NCBI RefSeq assembly: GCF_017255185.1
Contig: NZ_JAFKCZ010000003.1
Span: forward strand, 211,845 to 275,844
Length of the DNA stretch: 64,000 nt
Source of the DNA: Parahaliea mediterranea
GTDB lineage: Bacteria > Pseudomonadota > Gammaproteobacteria > Pseudomonadales > Halieaceae
Direction: 5' to 3'
This document shows, in pieces, positions 25,091 through 36,044 of this stretch (positions within the stretch are counted from its first letter, which is position 1; each line of letters begins with the position of its first letter). The translations under genes were made by a program, and so were the position numbers. The notes beneath the pieces were generated by a model that saw only the letters and a program-made list of their open reading frames with translations, was not told where the DNA came from and searched no databases.

Positions 25091-26788
25091 ATGAAAATTG
25101 CTATCTACACTCGCGTATCAACCGGAGTACAAGCGGACAACGAAGTTTCAATGGTGGACCAGAAAAATCGGTTAATGAGATATGCAGAAAATAACGGTCA
25201 TATCATTGTTCAAATTTTCGAGGACAAGGGGCATTCCGCGTACGTGAGCAAAGGGCGAACTGTCTATGATCAGATGATAAAAATGGCCTTGTCGCCAGAT
25301 CGACCATTCGAACAAATAGCTGTTAATGACTTCTCGAGATTTTCTCGAAATGCCGCGCTGTTTTTAACTGATTATCAAAAACTAGAAGCAAATGGGGTGG
25401 GAATTTACTCACTTTCAGAGCCATTGGCGAACAATGAAATGGCACCAATTATCTTGGCAATGATTGGAGGCATGGACGAAAGTCACAGTTTGAAAACCTC
25501 AATAAACGTTAAGCGATGCCGTATCGCCAATGCTGAGTTGGGCTATTACAACGGATCCGTACCACCATATGGCTATGAAATTGAACGTGTCGACGGCCCA
25601 GGTAGAGGAAAGAAACGGTCTCGCCTGGTAGTGAATCCTGAGGAAGCTGAGAACGTTAAGATCATATATAGACTTGCTCTTGGGGAGGAGACTGGTATGA
25701 AAATGACGCTTACCGAAATTGCTCGTCACTTACACGAAAAAAGTATCCGACGAAGAGGCCGAGATTGGACAAATCAAAGACTTTCAACTCTGTTTTCTGA
25801 TCCGGTCGTATCGGGTACTTATGTCAGTGGTAGAAAGAGTAAGGACCGTCTTGGTCGTAAAATCGACTGCCCAGAAGATGAATGGATTAGAACGAAAGTT
25901 GAAGCGATAGTCACGGAAGAGGAGTTCAATCAAGTGCGCTCCCTATTGGATGCAAGACACCCCAAGCGTATGACCAAAGCGCAGTCGCCCCAAAGGAGAA
26001 CATCTCTACTGTCTTCCTTGCTCAAGTGCGGAAAGTGCGGCCGAAACATGAATACATCGAGCGGGAAGAGCCCTCATTCCGGGAAGACTTACGATTATTA
26101 CACCTGCTACAGAAAAAAGTCCGTCGGGGGAAGTGCATGTAATGGCAGAACTGTCAGCAGACCCATTATTGAATCTGCCGTATTCGACGCTGTAGTCAAA
26201 GAAATTTTTGTGCCAGATAGACTTCACTCAGTCCTCAGGGAAGCCCGCTCAAAGTTAAAAGGTGAGCAGCATACCGATCGTACGCGACTTCTTCGACTGA
26301 ATAAAAGGAAGGCAGAACTAGAGCTAGGGATCGCTAAACTATATGACAGAATTCCGGAGGATGAGAAAGACCGCTTCTATTTTTCGGCATTGCGAGAAAA
26401 GAAACGTCAATTCCACGCTGTAGAAAACGAGATCGCTCTGACCAAGTCAAAACTCAGTGTCCCAATAAGGCGCGTTGGAAAAGTGCAGATTGCGGATTTT
26501 TGCGAATACATTAAACGAAACGCAGTCTCTCTGGATGTAAAAGCAAAGAAGCTTTTATTGGGAAAGTTGGTATCCAAGATCGTGGTAAATGATGCCCAAT
26601 TGGAACTGTCGGGCAACGATTTGGCCGCAGCGCTGGCCTCTACCCAAAATATACCTTCTGAAGAGACCGAGACTGCGGTTCGGGCATTCGTATCAAGTTG
26701 GTGCCGAAGGCGGGACTTGAACCCGCACGAGCATAGCTCACTACCCCCTCAAGATAGCGTGTCTACCAATTCCACCACTTCGGCATAA
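25091..26788 (+). CDS. Large serine recombinase (site-specific integrase) reading into tRNA-Leu
   Basis: A 565-codon frame. The N-terminal resolvase domain has the catalytic Ser10 in YTRVST and the SRFSRN segment; the recombinase domain spans about 160-290, followed by a zinc ribbon (two CxxC-like pairs, KCGKCG at about 315 and CYR..ACNG at about 338-350) and a coiled coil at about 390-460. Codons from about 537 onward lie inside the tRNA gene on the opposite strand (26699-26784), so the C-terminal tail WCRRRDLNPHEH is antisense tRNA sequence. This places the att crossover in or at the edge of tRNA-Leu and makes this the integrase of the island. Serine integrases using a tRNA target are less usual than tyrosine ones. 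Confidence 0.9.
   Translation: MKIAIYTRVSTGVQADNEVSMVDQKNRLMRYAENNGHIIVQIFEDKGHSAYVSKGRTVYDQMIKMALSPDRPFEQIAVNDFSRFSRNAALFLTDYQKLEANGVGIYSLSEPLANNEMAPIILAMIGGMDESHSLKTSINVKRCRIANAELGYYNGSVPPYGYEIERVDGPGRGKKRSRLVVNPEEAENVKIIYRLALGEETGMKMTLTEIARHLHEKSIRRRGRDWTNQRLSTLFSDPVVSGTYVSGRKSKDRLGRKIDCPEDEWIRTKVEAIVTEEEFNQVRSLLDARHPKRMTKAQSPQRRTSLLSSLLKCGKCGRNMNTSSGKSPHSGKTYDYYTCYRKKSVGGSACNGRTVSRPIIESAVFDAVVKEIFVPDRLHSVLREARSKLKGEQHTDRTRLLRLNKRKAELELGIAKLYDRIPEDEKDRFYFSALREKKRQFHAVENEIALTKSKLSVPIRRVGKVQIADFCEYIKRNAVSLDVKAKKLLLGKLVSKIVVNDAQLELSGNDLAAALASTQNIPSEETETAVRAFVSSWCRRRDLNPHEHSSLPPQDSVSTNSTTSA
26699..26784 (-). tRNA. tRNA-Leu (anticodon GAG)
   Basis: An 86-nt class II tRNA including an encoded CCA (complement of 26699-26701). 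Acceptor arms GCCGAAG and CTTCGGC pair fully. The anticodon stem CTATC/GGTAG encloses the loop TTGAGGG with anticodon GAG, which reads CUC/CUU. A long variable arm and the T-arm GCGGG-TTCAAGT-CCCGC are present. It lies 12 bp after the secG stop, the normal secG-tRNA-Leu position. Its 3' part is also the last ~86 bases of the serine recombinase frame, so it is the attachment site; the gene itself remains intact. Confidence 0.95.
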
Positions 26789-26796
26789 ACGGGTGA

Positions 26797-27192
26797 TTAC
26801 AGCTCCGGGACGTCGCCCTCGTCGCTGGCGTCGCCGGACTCCACGGGCCCGACTTCCGGTACGTCATTGTCCACCTGCGGCAGTTCCGACTCCTCTACCG
26901 CCGGAACCCGGGTCTCCGCCGCGGCGGGGATCTGCAGGTCCAGTTCCTCGACCACACGGGTCTTGTCGGTGGCGATCAGGGCCAGGCCGAAGCTGGTGGC
27001 GAAGAACAGCACCACGAGCCACGCGGTGGAGCGGGTCAGCACGTTGGCGCTGCCGGCGCTGCCGAGCAGGGTCTGGGACGCGCCCGCACCGAACGAGGCC
27101 CCCATGTCGGCGCCCTTGCCCTGCTGCAGCATGATCAGGCCGATAATGGCCAGCGCTACCAGCAGGTGAACTATCAGAATAATCTGTTCCAT
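26797..27192 (-). CDS. secG: Preprotein translocase subunit SecG
   Basis: A 131-residue accessory subunit of the SecYEG channel. It has two transmembrane helices (residues 3-22 and about 52-72) joined by the conserved GKGADMGASFGAGASQTLLG loop. The C-terminal third is long and strongly acidic (VPEVGPVESGDASDEGD), longer than in enteric SecG and typical of this lineage. It follows tpiA by 45 bp and precedes tRNA-Leu, matching the conserved order glmM-tpiA-secG-tRNA-Leu. Confidence 0.95.
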   Translation of the reverse strand: MEQIILIVHLLVALAIIGLIMLQQGKGADMGASFGAGASQTLLGSAGSANVLTRSTAWLVVLFFATSFGLALIATDKTRVVEELDLQIPAAAETRVPAVEESELPQVDNDVPEVGPVESGDASDEGDVPEL

Positions 27193-27237
27193 AAATTCTT
27201 ACTATGCCCCTTCCCGGGCCGTTTCGTTGTGGCGGCC

Positions 27238-27981
27238 TCAGGCGGCCGCCGCGATAATCTGCGCAAATTCGCCGCTGTCGAGGGAAGCTCCCCCCACCAG
27301 CGCGCCGTCAATGTCCGGCTGCGCAAACAGCGCCGCCGCATTGGCGGCCTTCACGCTGCCGCCGTAGAGCAGCGAGGTCTGCTCAGGGTCGAGCCCGGCG
27401 AATTCCGCCAGCTGCCCCCGGATATAGCGGTGCATCTCCTGGGCCTCCTCCGGCGTGGCCGTAAGGCCCGTGCCGATCGCCCACACGGGTTCGTAGGCAA
27501 TGACCAGTCCCGCAAGGCTCGCCTGGTCGGCCAGGGCGCCGCGCAATTGGCGGGCCACCACAGTGAAGGCCTCGCCCTGCTCACGCTGTTCCCGCGTCTC
27601 GCCGATACACAGCACCGGCTGGAGTCCCGCTTCCTGCGCCGCGGCCAGCTTGGCGGCCACCAGGTCGTCGGACTCCGCGTGGTACTGGCGGCGCTCGGAG
27701 TGCCCCAGCAATACCCACTGGCAACCGAGGTCGACCAGCATATCCGCTGCCACCTCGCCCGTATAGGCCCCGGCGTGCATATGGCTGCAATCCTGGGCGC
27801 CGACACCGATGCCGCTGTCGGCACAGCCGGCAATCACCCGCGGGATGTGCACATAGCTCGGGCACACCACCACATTTTGCCGGCTGGCGCTCTCCAGGGC
27901 GACCAGGCCGTCGATCAGCTGGTCGACGCTGGCCCGTGAGCCGTGCATCTTCCAGTTTGCCATGACAAGAGGACGACGCAT
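27238..27981 (-). CDS. tpiA: Triosephosphate isomerase
   Basis: A 247-residue TIM barrel that interconverts dihydroxyacetone phosphate and glyceraldehyde 3-phosphate in glycolysis. The active-site set is complete: ANWKMHGS (Asn/Lys), LGHSERR with the catalytic His, and AYEPVWAIGTG with the catalytic Glu; the phosphate-gripping YGGSVKAANAA is near the C-terminus. It lies 78 bp after glmM in the same direction. Confidence 0.97.
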   Translation of the reverse strand: MRRPLVMANWKMHGSRASVDQLIDGLVALESASRQNVVVCPSYVHIPRVIAGCADSGIGVGAQDCSHMHAGAYTGEVAADMLVDLGCQWVLLGHSERRQYHAESDDLVAAKLAAAQEAGLQPVLCIGETREQREQGEAFTVVARQLRGALADQASLAGLVIAYEPVWAIGTGLTATPEEAQEMHRYIRGQLAEFAGLDPEQTSLLYGGSVKAANAAALFAQPDIDGALVGGASLDSGEFAQIIAAAA

Positions 27982-28059
27982 TGGCTACCCCGGGGTGAAA
28001 ACGGCGGCAATCCTACCCGAGATACGGGGTTGATACAAGCCGAACATGGCCTAAGGCCT

Positions 28060-29409
28060 TCAGTTCAGCGCCGCTTGTACGCGCTGCGCCAGATCGGCGC
28101 ACAGGCCGGCGACTTCCTCGCCGTCCTGCCCCTCCACCATCACCCGCACCAGGGGCTCGGTGCCGGAGGGCCGCAGCAGCACCCGGCCGCGATTCCCGAG
28201 GGTCTGCTCCACGGACTGCACGGCCTCGGTCACCGCCGGGTAGGCCGCCAGGTCCACCTTGCCGGCGACCGGCACGTTAATCATGGTCTGGGGGCACTTG
28301 GCCATGCCGCCCAGGGCGGAGGACAGATCGCCGCCGGCCTCCCTCAACGCCACCAGAACCTGCAGCGAGGCCACGATGCCGTCGCCCGTGGTGGTGTGGT
28401 CGGCGCAGATGATATGCCCCGAGGACTCGCCCCCCAGATTCCAGCCGCGCTGTTCCATCAGCTCCTTGACGTAGCGGTCCCCTACCTTGGCCCGGGCCAG
28501 CTCCAGGCCGGCCTCGCGCAGCGCCAGCTCCAGGCCGAGATTGGTCATTAGCGTGCCAACCACGCCGGCCTCCGCGCGGCCCTTGGCCAGGCGGTGAAGG
28601 GCGATGATGTACAGCAGTTCGTCGCCGTCCACCAACTCACCGTCGCGGTCGACGAACAAGACCCGGTCGCCGTCGCCATCGTAGGCGATGCCGAGGTCGG
28701 CGCCCTGCTCCACCACCAGCCGCGACAAAGCCGCGGTGTCGGTTGAGCCGACCCCCTCGTTGATATTGAAACCGTCCGGCTGCACCCCCAGAGTGACCAC
28801 CTCGGCGCCGAGCTCCGACAGCACGCTGGGGGCAATGTGGTAGGTGGCGCCGTGGGCACAGTCCACGGCGATTTTCAGGCCGCGCAGGCTGAAGCTCTCG
28901 GGCACGGTGGACTTGCAGTACTCGATGTAGCGGCCGGCGGCATCGACCACCCGCAAGACCTTGCCGATCTCGCGGGAGGGCACCACCACCAACTCTTCCT
29001 CCAGCTCCGCCTCGATGGCCAGTTCGATATCGTCGGGCAACTTGGCGCCATCGGCGGAAAAGAACTTGATACCGTTGTCGTAAAAAGGGTTGTGGGAGGC
29101 GCTAATCACAATGCCCGCCACTGCGTTCTGGGTGCGGGTCATCAGTGCCACGGCTGGCGTGGGCATGGGCCCGAGGAGCTTGACGTCCACCCCCGCGGCC
29201 ACCAGGCCGGCCTCCAGGGCCGACTCGAACATGTAGCCGGAGACCCGGGTATCCTTGCCGATGATCACGGTCTTGTGCCCGCTGTTGCCGTTGTAGCGGG
29301 CGAATACCCGGCCGCAGGCCCAGCCCAGCTTGAGCATGAAGTCTGGGGTGATGGGGCTGCTGCCCACCTCCCCGCGAATACCGTCGGTGCCGAAATAGCG
29401 CTTGCTCAC
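28060..29409 (-). CDS. glmM: Phosphoglucosamine mutase
   Basis: A 449-residue enzyme converting glucosamine 6-phosphate to glucosamine 1-phosphate for UDP-GlcNAc, hence peptidoglycan and LPS synthesis. The N-terminus [10 protein letters not shown], the phosphoserine loop [12 protein letters not shown], the Mg site YDGDGDR and the C-terminal phosphate-binding [12 protein letters not shown] are all present, so it is complete. It starts 15 bp after folP ends and is part of the ftsH-folP-glmM-tpiA-secG unit. Confidence 0.97.
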   Translation of the reverse strand: MSKRYFGTDGIRGEVGSSPITPDFMLKLGWACGRVFARYNGNSGHKTVIIGKDTRVSGYMFESALEAGLVAAGVDVKLLGPMPTPAVALMTRTQNAVAGIVISASHNPFYDNGIKFFSADGAKLPDDIELAIEAELEEELVVVPSREIGKVLRVVDAAGRYIEYCKSTVPESFSLRGLKIAVDCAHGATYHIAPSVLSELGAEVVTLGVQPDGFNINEGVGSTDTAALSRLVVEQGADLGIAYDGDGDRVLFVDRDGELVDGDELLYIIALHRLAKGRAEAGVVGTLMTNLGLELALREAGLELARAKVGDRYVKELMEQRGWNLGGESSGHIICADHTTTGDGIVASLQVLVALREAGGDLSSALGGMAKCPQTMINVPVAGKVDLAAYPAVTEAVQSVEQTLGNRGRVLLRPSGTEPLVRVMVEGQDGEEVAGLCADLAQRVQAALN

Positions 29410-29424
29410 TCGTTATTCTCCTGT

Positions 29425-30297
29425 TTATACGCTCTCCGTGAGGGCGACGCACATGGCCAGCGCGTCCGCCGTCTCGCGCACATCGTGCGTCCGTATTATC
29501 CACGCGCCGCGCTCCACCGCCAGCACCGCCAGGGCCAGGCCCGCCGGCAGGCGCTCGTGCACCTCGCGGCCGATCAGCTTGCCGATCAGCGACTTGCGTG
29601 ACAGGCCCACCAACAGGGGCGCGCCCAGCTCCGCCAACCGCGGCAGGCCGCGCAACAACTGGAGGTTGTGCGCCACCGACTTGCCAAAGCCAAAGCCCGG
29701 ATCCAGCAGGATCCGATCGCGGGCGATGCCCGCCGCTTCGCAGGCCGCCATGCGCGCGGCCAGGTAGTCGCGCACCTCGGCAAGTACATCCACGTAGCGG
29801 GGCGCGTCCTGCATCGAGCCCGGCTGCCCCTGCATGTGCATCAGGCACACCGGCAGACCGGTGGCCGCGGCGGCCGCCAGGGCACCCTCCCGGGAGAGTG
29901 CGCGCACGTCGTTAATCAGGCCCGCGCCGGCGGCGGCGGAAGCCGCCATCACCGCGGGGGTGCTGGTATCCACCGAGATCACCACGTCCAACTCGCCGGC
30001 GATGCGCTCCACCAGCGGCACCACCCGCTCCAGTTCCTCGGCCTCGCCGACCGGCGCCGCGCCGGGGCGGGTGGACTCGCCGCCGATATCCAGCACTGTG
30101 GCGCCCTGCTCGCACATGCACCGCGCACGCGCCATGGCGCTGTCGAGATCGAGGCTCGCCCCCCGGAACAGGGTGCCGCCATCGGAAAAGGAATCGGGAG
30201 TGGCATTGATGATGCCCATCACCTGGGGACGGGATACATCGAGGGAACGCCCGGCGCAGTTAAGCGCCGGGCGTGACTGGCTTGCCAGGGAAACCAA
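29425..30297 (-). CDS. folP: Dihydropteroate synthase
   Basis: A 290-residue TIM-barrel enzyme of folate synthesis that joins p-aminobenzoate to the pterin diphosphate; it is the sulfonamide target. GIINATPDSFSDGG, DIGGESTRPGA and the later DPGFGFGKS and GLSRKSLIGK blocks are present. The frame opens at TTG 30297, 12 bp after the ftsH stop, with no strong ribosome-binding site, and no nearer ATG gives the usual short N-terminus, so translation probably depends on read-through from ftsH. Confidence 0.95.
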   Translation of the reverse strand: MVSLASQSRPALNCAGRSLDVSRPQVMGIINATPDSFSDGGTLFRGASLDLDSAMARARCMCEQGATVLDIGGESTRPGAAPVGEAEELERVVPLVERIAGELDVVISVDTSTPAVMAASAAAGAGLINDVRALSREGALAAAAATGLPVCLMHMQGQPGSMQDAPRYVDVLAEVRDYLAARMAACEAAGIARDRILLDPGFGFGKSVAHNLQLLRGLPRLAELGAPLLVGLSRKSLIGKLIGREVHERLPAGLALAVLAVERGAWIIRTHDVRETADALAMCVALTESV

Positions 30298-30309
30298 GAT
30301 AGCGAGGCG

Positions 30310-32229
<1,920 letters not shown>

Positions 32230-32487
32230 CGCTGTTACCTCACCAACTCTCCGCCTCTCCGGCGGGCGTGACAGCCTCTAACTCCTTAAACGTCTACTTA
32301 CAGTATAGCCGGAATCCGGACCCGTCCTGCCAGGCAGGGTTTGATGCGGGGTAGTGCCGCGTGGAACCGCGCCCCGGCGGCACACCTGCGGGGGAATTGT
32401 CGCCTCCAATGTACTACAGATGGGGACCCCGCTCCATAATTCAACCGCACGCCCCCATCAAACAACCGGGCTGCAAAAAGGCGCCGT

Positions 32488-33111
32488 TCAGCCCCTGAAA
32501 TCCCGGGCAACCAGGTAAACCTCGCGGGAGCGCGGCCGGGAGGCGCTGGGCTTGCGGGTCAATACCTTTCCGAAACCATCCCTCGTGGCGCGGAACAGCT
32601 CGTCAAAACCCTCGCCCTGGAACACCTTGGCCACAAATGACCCGCCCGGGGCGAGTACCCGGGTCGCCATGTCCAGCGCCAGCTCCACCAGGTACATTGA
32701 CCGCGGCTGGTCCACCGCGTTCACTCCGCTCATATTGGGCGCCATGTCGGACATCACCAGATCCACCGGCGCCTCGCCAATGGCGGCGAGGATGCGCTCG
32801 AACACGGCGTCCTCGGTGAAATCCCCCTCAATGAATTCGACCCCGGCCAGGCTGTCCATGGGCAGGATATCCGAGGCCACCACCCGCCCCCGATGCCCCA
32901 CCAGCTCCGCCGCCACCTGGGACCAGCCGCCGGGCGCACTGCCCAAATCCACCACCGTCATGCCGGGACTGATCAGGCGGTCCTTGTCCTGCAGCTCCAG
33001 CAGTTTGTAGCAGGCGCGGGAGCGGTAGCCCTCGCGCTGGGCGCGCTGGACATAGGGATCGTCGCGGTGTTCCTTGAGCCAGGCGCGGCTGGAGGAGCGT
33101 TTCTTGGGCAT
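32488..33111 (-). CDS. rlmE: 23S rRNA 2'-O-ribose methyltransferase RlmE (FtsJ/RrmJ)
   Basis: A 207-residue SAM-dependent enzyme that methylates U2552 in the ribosomal A-site loop. The start at 33111 gives the family N-terminus [15 protein letters not shown]; the frame is open for 58 further codons upstream but without family similarity. Motif I is [12 protein letters not shown] and the catalytic Lys-Asp-Lys-Glu set is visible (Lys in [10 protein letters not shown], Asp in [10 protein letters not shown], Lys in [10 protein letters not shown], Glu in SREVYLVA). It stands upstream of ftsH in the same direction, the conserved arrangement. Confidence 0.95.
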   Translation of the reverse strand: MPKKRSSSRAWLKEHRDDPYVQRAQREGYRSRACYKLLELQDKDRLISPGMTVVDLGSAPGGWSQVAAELVGHRGRVVASDILPMDSLAGVEFIEGDFTEDAVFERILAAIGEAPVDLVMSDMAPNMSGVNAVDQPRSMYLVELALDMATRVLAPGGSFVAKVFQGEGFDELFRATRDGFGKVLTRKPSASRPRSREVYLVARDFRG

Positions 33112-33356
33112 GGGCAGTCCGGGCGGGGTAACGGGTTGTTCGGGATGATGGGCTCTAATCGCCCCACAGGCCCCCATTGTACCGCGAAATCCGCGCCGAT
33201 CACCGCACCGCGTTGACACGCGGGGCCCTTGAGCGGGTGCCGAAAAGGCCTTGCACGGCTTTCGCAAGCCATCTTCGCGGCGCATGTCCGCAAAGATAGG
33301 CGCCGAAAATCAATTACTTGCGTACTTGATTCCGCCATCGGCCACAACATGGCCCA

Positions 33357-35180
33357 CTAGGGCCGGTACCAGATCGGCGAACTGAAGGCGCGCTCCTGGT
33401 GCACCAGCTGGACATCCGGCGGCATGTCGGCGCCAAAGCGCACGCGGTCATACAGGGTCCAGCGCGGGGTGGGAATCTGCAGCACCCGCAGATAGTAAAC
33501 CGCGCTCGCGGCGGAATCGAAGTCAGGGTCCGTCCACACCGCGACAAGTTCGGCCGCGCCAATGTCGTTGGTATAGGAGGCCTTGTCGCGGTCCACCGAA
33601 TCGCCCACCACCGGCAGCTTGCCGCCCGCGCCCGGCTGGCGCCCGCCCGACCAGGCCACGTCGAAGATCTGCTCGTGGGCCTTGCCATCGGCATCCACCC
33701 AGCCCTTGACCACCTGCACCCGGTCCAGGTTGGCGCCCACCGGGTCGCGCATGGCGGCAACAATGAAGGTCGGCGCCCGGTCCCGGTCATCGGCGGCCAG
33801 CACGCCACCCATCGGCACGCCGCGTGCGTAACCGGCCTCGGCCAGTCCGGCGCCGAGATCGGCGTCGCTGAAGTCAAAGCCGCCAAAGAAGCGCAGGGTG
33901 ATGCGCGGCCCGGTGGTGGCGAAGGTCTCGCGACGCTTCATGGCGTCCCAGATCGACTCCCGGGTATTGGCCGTGGCCCAGACGCCCATGGTGCCGGAGG
34001 CGGCCATTTCCCAGCCCATGTAGTTGTCCGACTCCCCCTCGAGCAGGGGGAAATTCCAGCGGTCCCTGCGCGGCTCGAGGGTCTTGAACTTGCCGTAAAA
34101 ATTATCTTCCTCGATGGTGGACAGGCCAGTGTGGGTATCGGTCCCGCCATTGGCGCCGTACTGGAAAGGGTTGACCCCCAATTCCCGCTCGATGCGCAGG
34201 CCCGCCTGGAGGGCGGGACGCCAGTACTCCCGGGGATAGGAGCCCGGCGGTTTCGGCTTGAGAATGAGATTGCCCCGGTCCCACAGGTCCCAGGCCGCGA
34301 ACTCGTCATCGGGGGACAGCAGGGGGTGGGACTCGCTCTGCCCCTTGATTTGGGTCACTTCATACAGCGGCTCGTAGCGGGCGCGCATCGCCGCCCACTC
34401 CCGGGTCATCGGCGAGCCATCGAACTGCTTTTCTTCAAACATGCGGCCATTGGACATGTTGCCATTGTGGGGGATAGCCAATATCTGGCCGCCGGTTTTC
34501 TGCTCGTAGCCCTGCATCCAGGCCCACAGTTTCGCCGGGTCCTGGGTTTCGAAAGTGGTCAGCGGGCGCACCTGCCGCGCCTCGTCACCGCCGTCGCGGA
34601 AGATCACATTGCGATGCAGGTTGTCGCCCCCGTCCGCGTTCACGGTCCACTCGTAGGCGATAAAGGTGGTGAACTCGCCCGGGGCGTAGTACTGCTCGGC
34701 CGCCTGGATGGTCTTCTCCCAGGCGGACAGCATCCACTTGGGGTCCATCACCTGTGCCGGCAGCTCGCCATTGGACTGCATGCGCACCAGCTCACTCTTG
34801 GCGGAGGCCGCGGCCTCCCCGCCCTCGTCTAGGGCCGCCTTCCAGCGCTTGAGCACGGGATCGGCCATCATCTCCGGGTTGCCGGCCACGATTTCATTGA
34901 TCACCCCCATGCCGTCAGAGTGATCGGTGATCATGAACCAGTCATAGGGCCGCCCCAGCCTGGCCTTGATGCCGGAGTTGGAGACAACCTCCCGTCCCAG
35001 GGCGAACTCGTAGGCCTGGAAGGGGTCCAGTACCGCGCCATCCATGCCGGCATCCGCGGACCAGCCGGTATGCACATGGGTATCGCCGAACAGGGCCTGC
35101 TTCGGGTAATCGGCCGCGCTACCCGCCTGGGGCAGGACGAGGGCCATCGACAGGGTGGCAAGCAGGGTTGTAGGCCGCAT
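33357..35180 (-). CDS. Secreted DUF3604 (PHP-like metallophosphoesterase/hydrolase) protein
   Basis: About 607 residues from ATG 35180, chosen for the GGAG seven bases upstream and because it gives a clean signal peptide (MRPTTLLATLSMALVLPQAG, cleavage near SAA). An upstream start at 35228 would bury the signal. PHP-like metal motifs are FGDTHVHTGWSADA, MITDHSDGMG, IPHNGNMSNG and GTDTHTG, supporting a periplasmic metal-dependent hydrolase; the substrate is unknown. DUF3604 genes are often present in several copies in marine Gammaproteobacteria. This one interrupts the usual rlmE/yhbY divergent pair. Confidence 0.88.
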   Translation of the reverse strand: MRPTTLLATLSMALVLPQAGSAADYPKQALFGDTHVHTGWSADAGMDGAVLDPFQAYEFALGREVVSNSGIKARLGRPYDWFMITDHSDGMGVINEIVAGNPEMMADPVLKRWKAALDEGGEAAASAKSELVRMQSNGELPAQVMDPKWMLSAWEKTIQAAEQYYAPGEFTTFIAYEWTVNADGGDNLHRNVIFRDGGDEARQVRPLTTFETQDPAKLWAWMQGYEQKTGGQILAIPHNGNMSNGRMFEEKQFDGSPMTREWAAMRARYEPLYEVTQIKGQSESHPLLSPDDEFAAWDLWDRGNLILKPKPPGSYPREYWRPALQAGLRIERELGVNPFQYGANGGTDTHTGLSTIEEDNFYGKFKTLEPRRDRWNFPLLEGESDNYMGWEMAASGTMGVWATANTRESIWDAMKRRETFATTGPRITLRFFGGFDFSDADLGAGLAEAGYARGVPMGGVLAADDRDRAPTFIVAAMRDPVGANLDRVQVVKGWVDADGKAHEQIFDVAWSGGRQPGAGGKLPVVGDSVDRDKASYTNDIGAAELVAVWTDPDFDSAASAVYYLRVLQIPTPRWTLYDRVRFGADMPPDVQLVHQERAFSSPIWYRP

Positions 35181-35317
35181 GGTTGACTCCGACTGTGGCT
35201 GCGAGTGGACACCCATCTTGTTTAGCACAATCCTGGAATTTTGCCGGCGATGTCGCTAAGAGAGCGGCTTGTGTAGAATACGCCCCCCTGCATTGCAGCC
35301 AATTCACTGGAATCATC

Positions 35318-35629
35318 ATGAGCAAGAAAGCCGGGCCGGACGTCAAGCAACTGCGCGCCATCGGCCACAAACTGAAACCCATCGTCACGGTGGCGGGCAA
35401 CGGCCTGAACGACAACGTGATCGCCGAGATCGACCGGGCGCTGAACGACCACGAGCTGATCAAGATCAAGCTGGCGGTGGGCAGCCGAGAGGCCCGCAAG
35501 GCGACGGCGGAGGAAATCTGCGAACGCGCCGGCGCCGAGATGGTGCAGGCGATCGGCAACGTCATCCTGGTCCTGCGGCGCACCGCCGAGCCGGACCCCC
35601 GCCTGTCCAACCTGCAGCGGCCGCTGTAG
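35318..35629 (+). CDS. yhbY: YhbY-family ribosome-associated RNA-binding protein (CRM domain)
   Basis: A 103-residue single CRM-domain protein that binds RNA and associates with the large ribosomal subunit precursor. The conserved GxxG-like loop is in LAVGSREARKA, and KLKPIVTVAGNGLNDNVI opens the domain. The ATG at 35318 gives the family's length; the frame is open upstream but not coding-like. It is divergent from the DUF3604 gene and would normally neighbour rlmE on one side and greA on the other; both neighbours are displaced here. Confidence 0.95.
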   Translation: MSKKAGPDVKQLRAIGHKLKPIVTVAGNGLNDNVIAEIDRALNDHELIKIKLAVGSREARKATAEEICERAGAEMVQAIGNVILVLRRTAEPDPRLSNLQRPL

Positions 35630-35699
35630 CCTCCCCCCTTTCCCGACCCACGCCGCGGGGCTATCATGGAAGCCTCGCCGTCTCCGGAGGATGCGTGGC

Positions 35700-36044
35700 A
35701 TGGGGGAAGTCCTCGAGTTCCCGTCGCGGCAGGCCCAGGGCCTGGCCTACCTCGACCACCAGTTGCGGGACCTGCTCGCCGCCAAGGGCGCCGACCCCGA
35801 ATTGATCGACTTCGCCGCGGCGCAGCTCACCCGCATCTACGCCGAACTCAGCAGCTCCGAACACTACAGCTTCAGCGTCACCCTCCCCCCCGGCCTCGAC
35901 CCCGGCCGGCGCGAGGCCTTGCGGGAACAGATCGACCAGGGGCTGGAGGGCCTGCGCCGGGAGAACCACGCGCTGATGGTGCGCCTGGTGGCGCAACTGG
36001 TACTGGCCGAGGTCAAGCTGTTCCAGCACGAACGGGCGCGCTAG
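35700..36044 (+). CDS. Hypothetical protein, 114 aa
   Basis: I do not recognise this protein. ATG 35700 was chosen because GGAGG lies nine bases upstream; an ATG at 35691 sits directly on that sequence. The product is acidic to neutral and mostly helical, opening MGEVLEFPSRQAQG with a long C-terminal helix (VRLVAQLVLAEVKLFQHE). No transmembrane segment or metal site is seen. It lies 70 bp after yhbY in the same direction. Its TAG stop lies inside a CTAG that also holds the reversed stop of the CDF gene at 36041. Confidence 0.7.
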   Translation: MGEVLEFPSRQAQGLAYLDHQLRDLLAAKGADPELIDFAAAQLTRIYAELSSSEHYSFSVTLPPGLDPGRREALREQIDQGLEGLRRENHALMVRLVAQLVLAEVKLFQHERAR

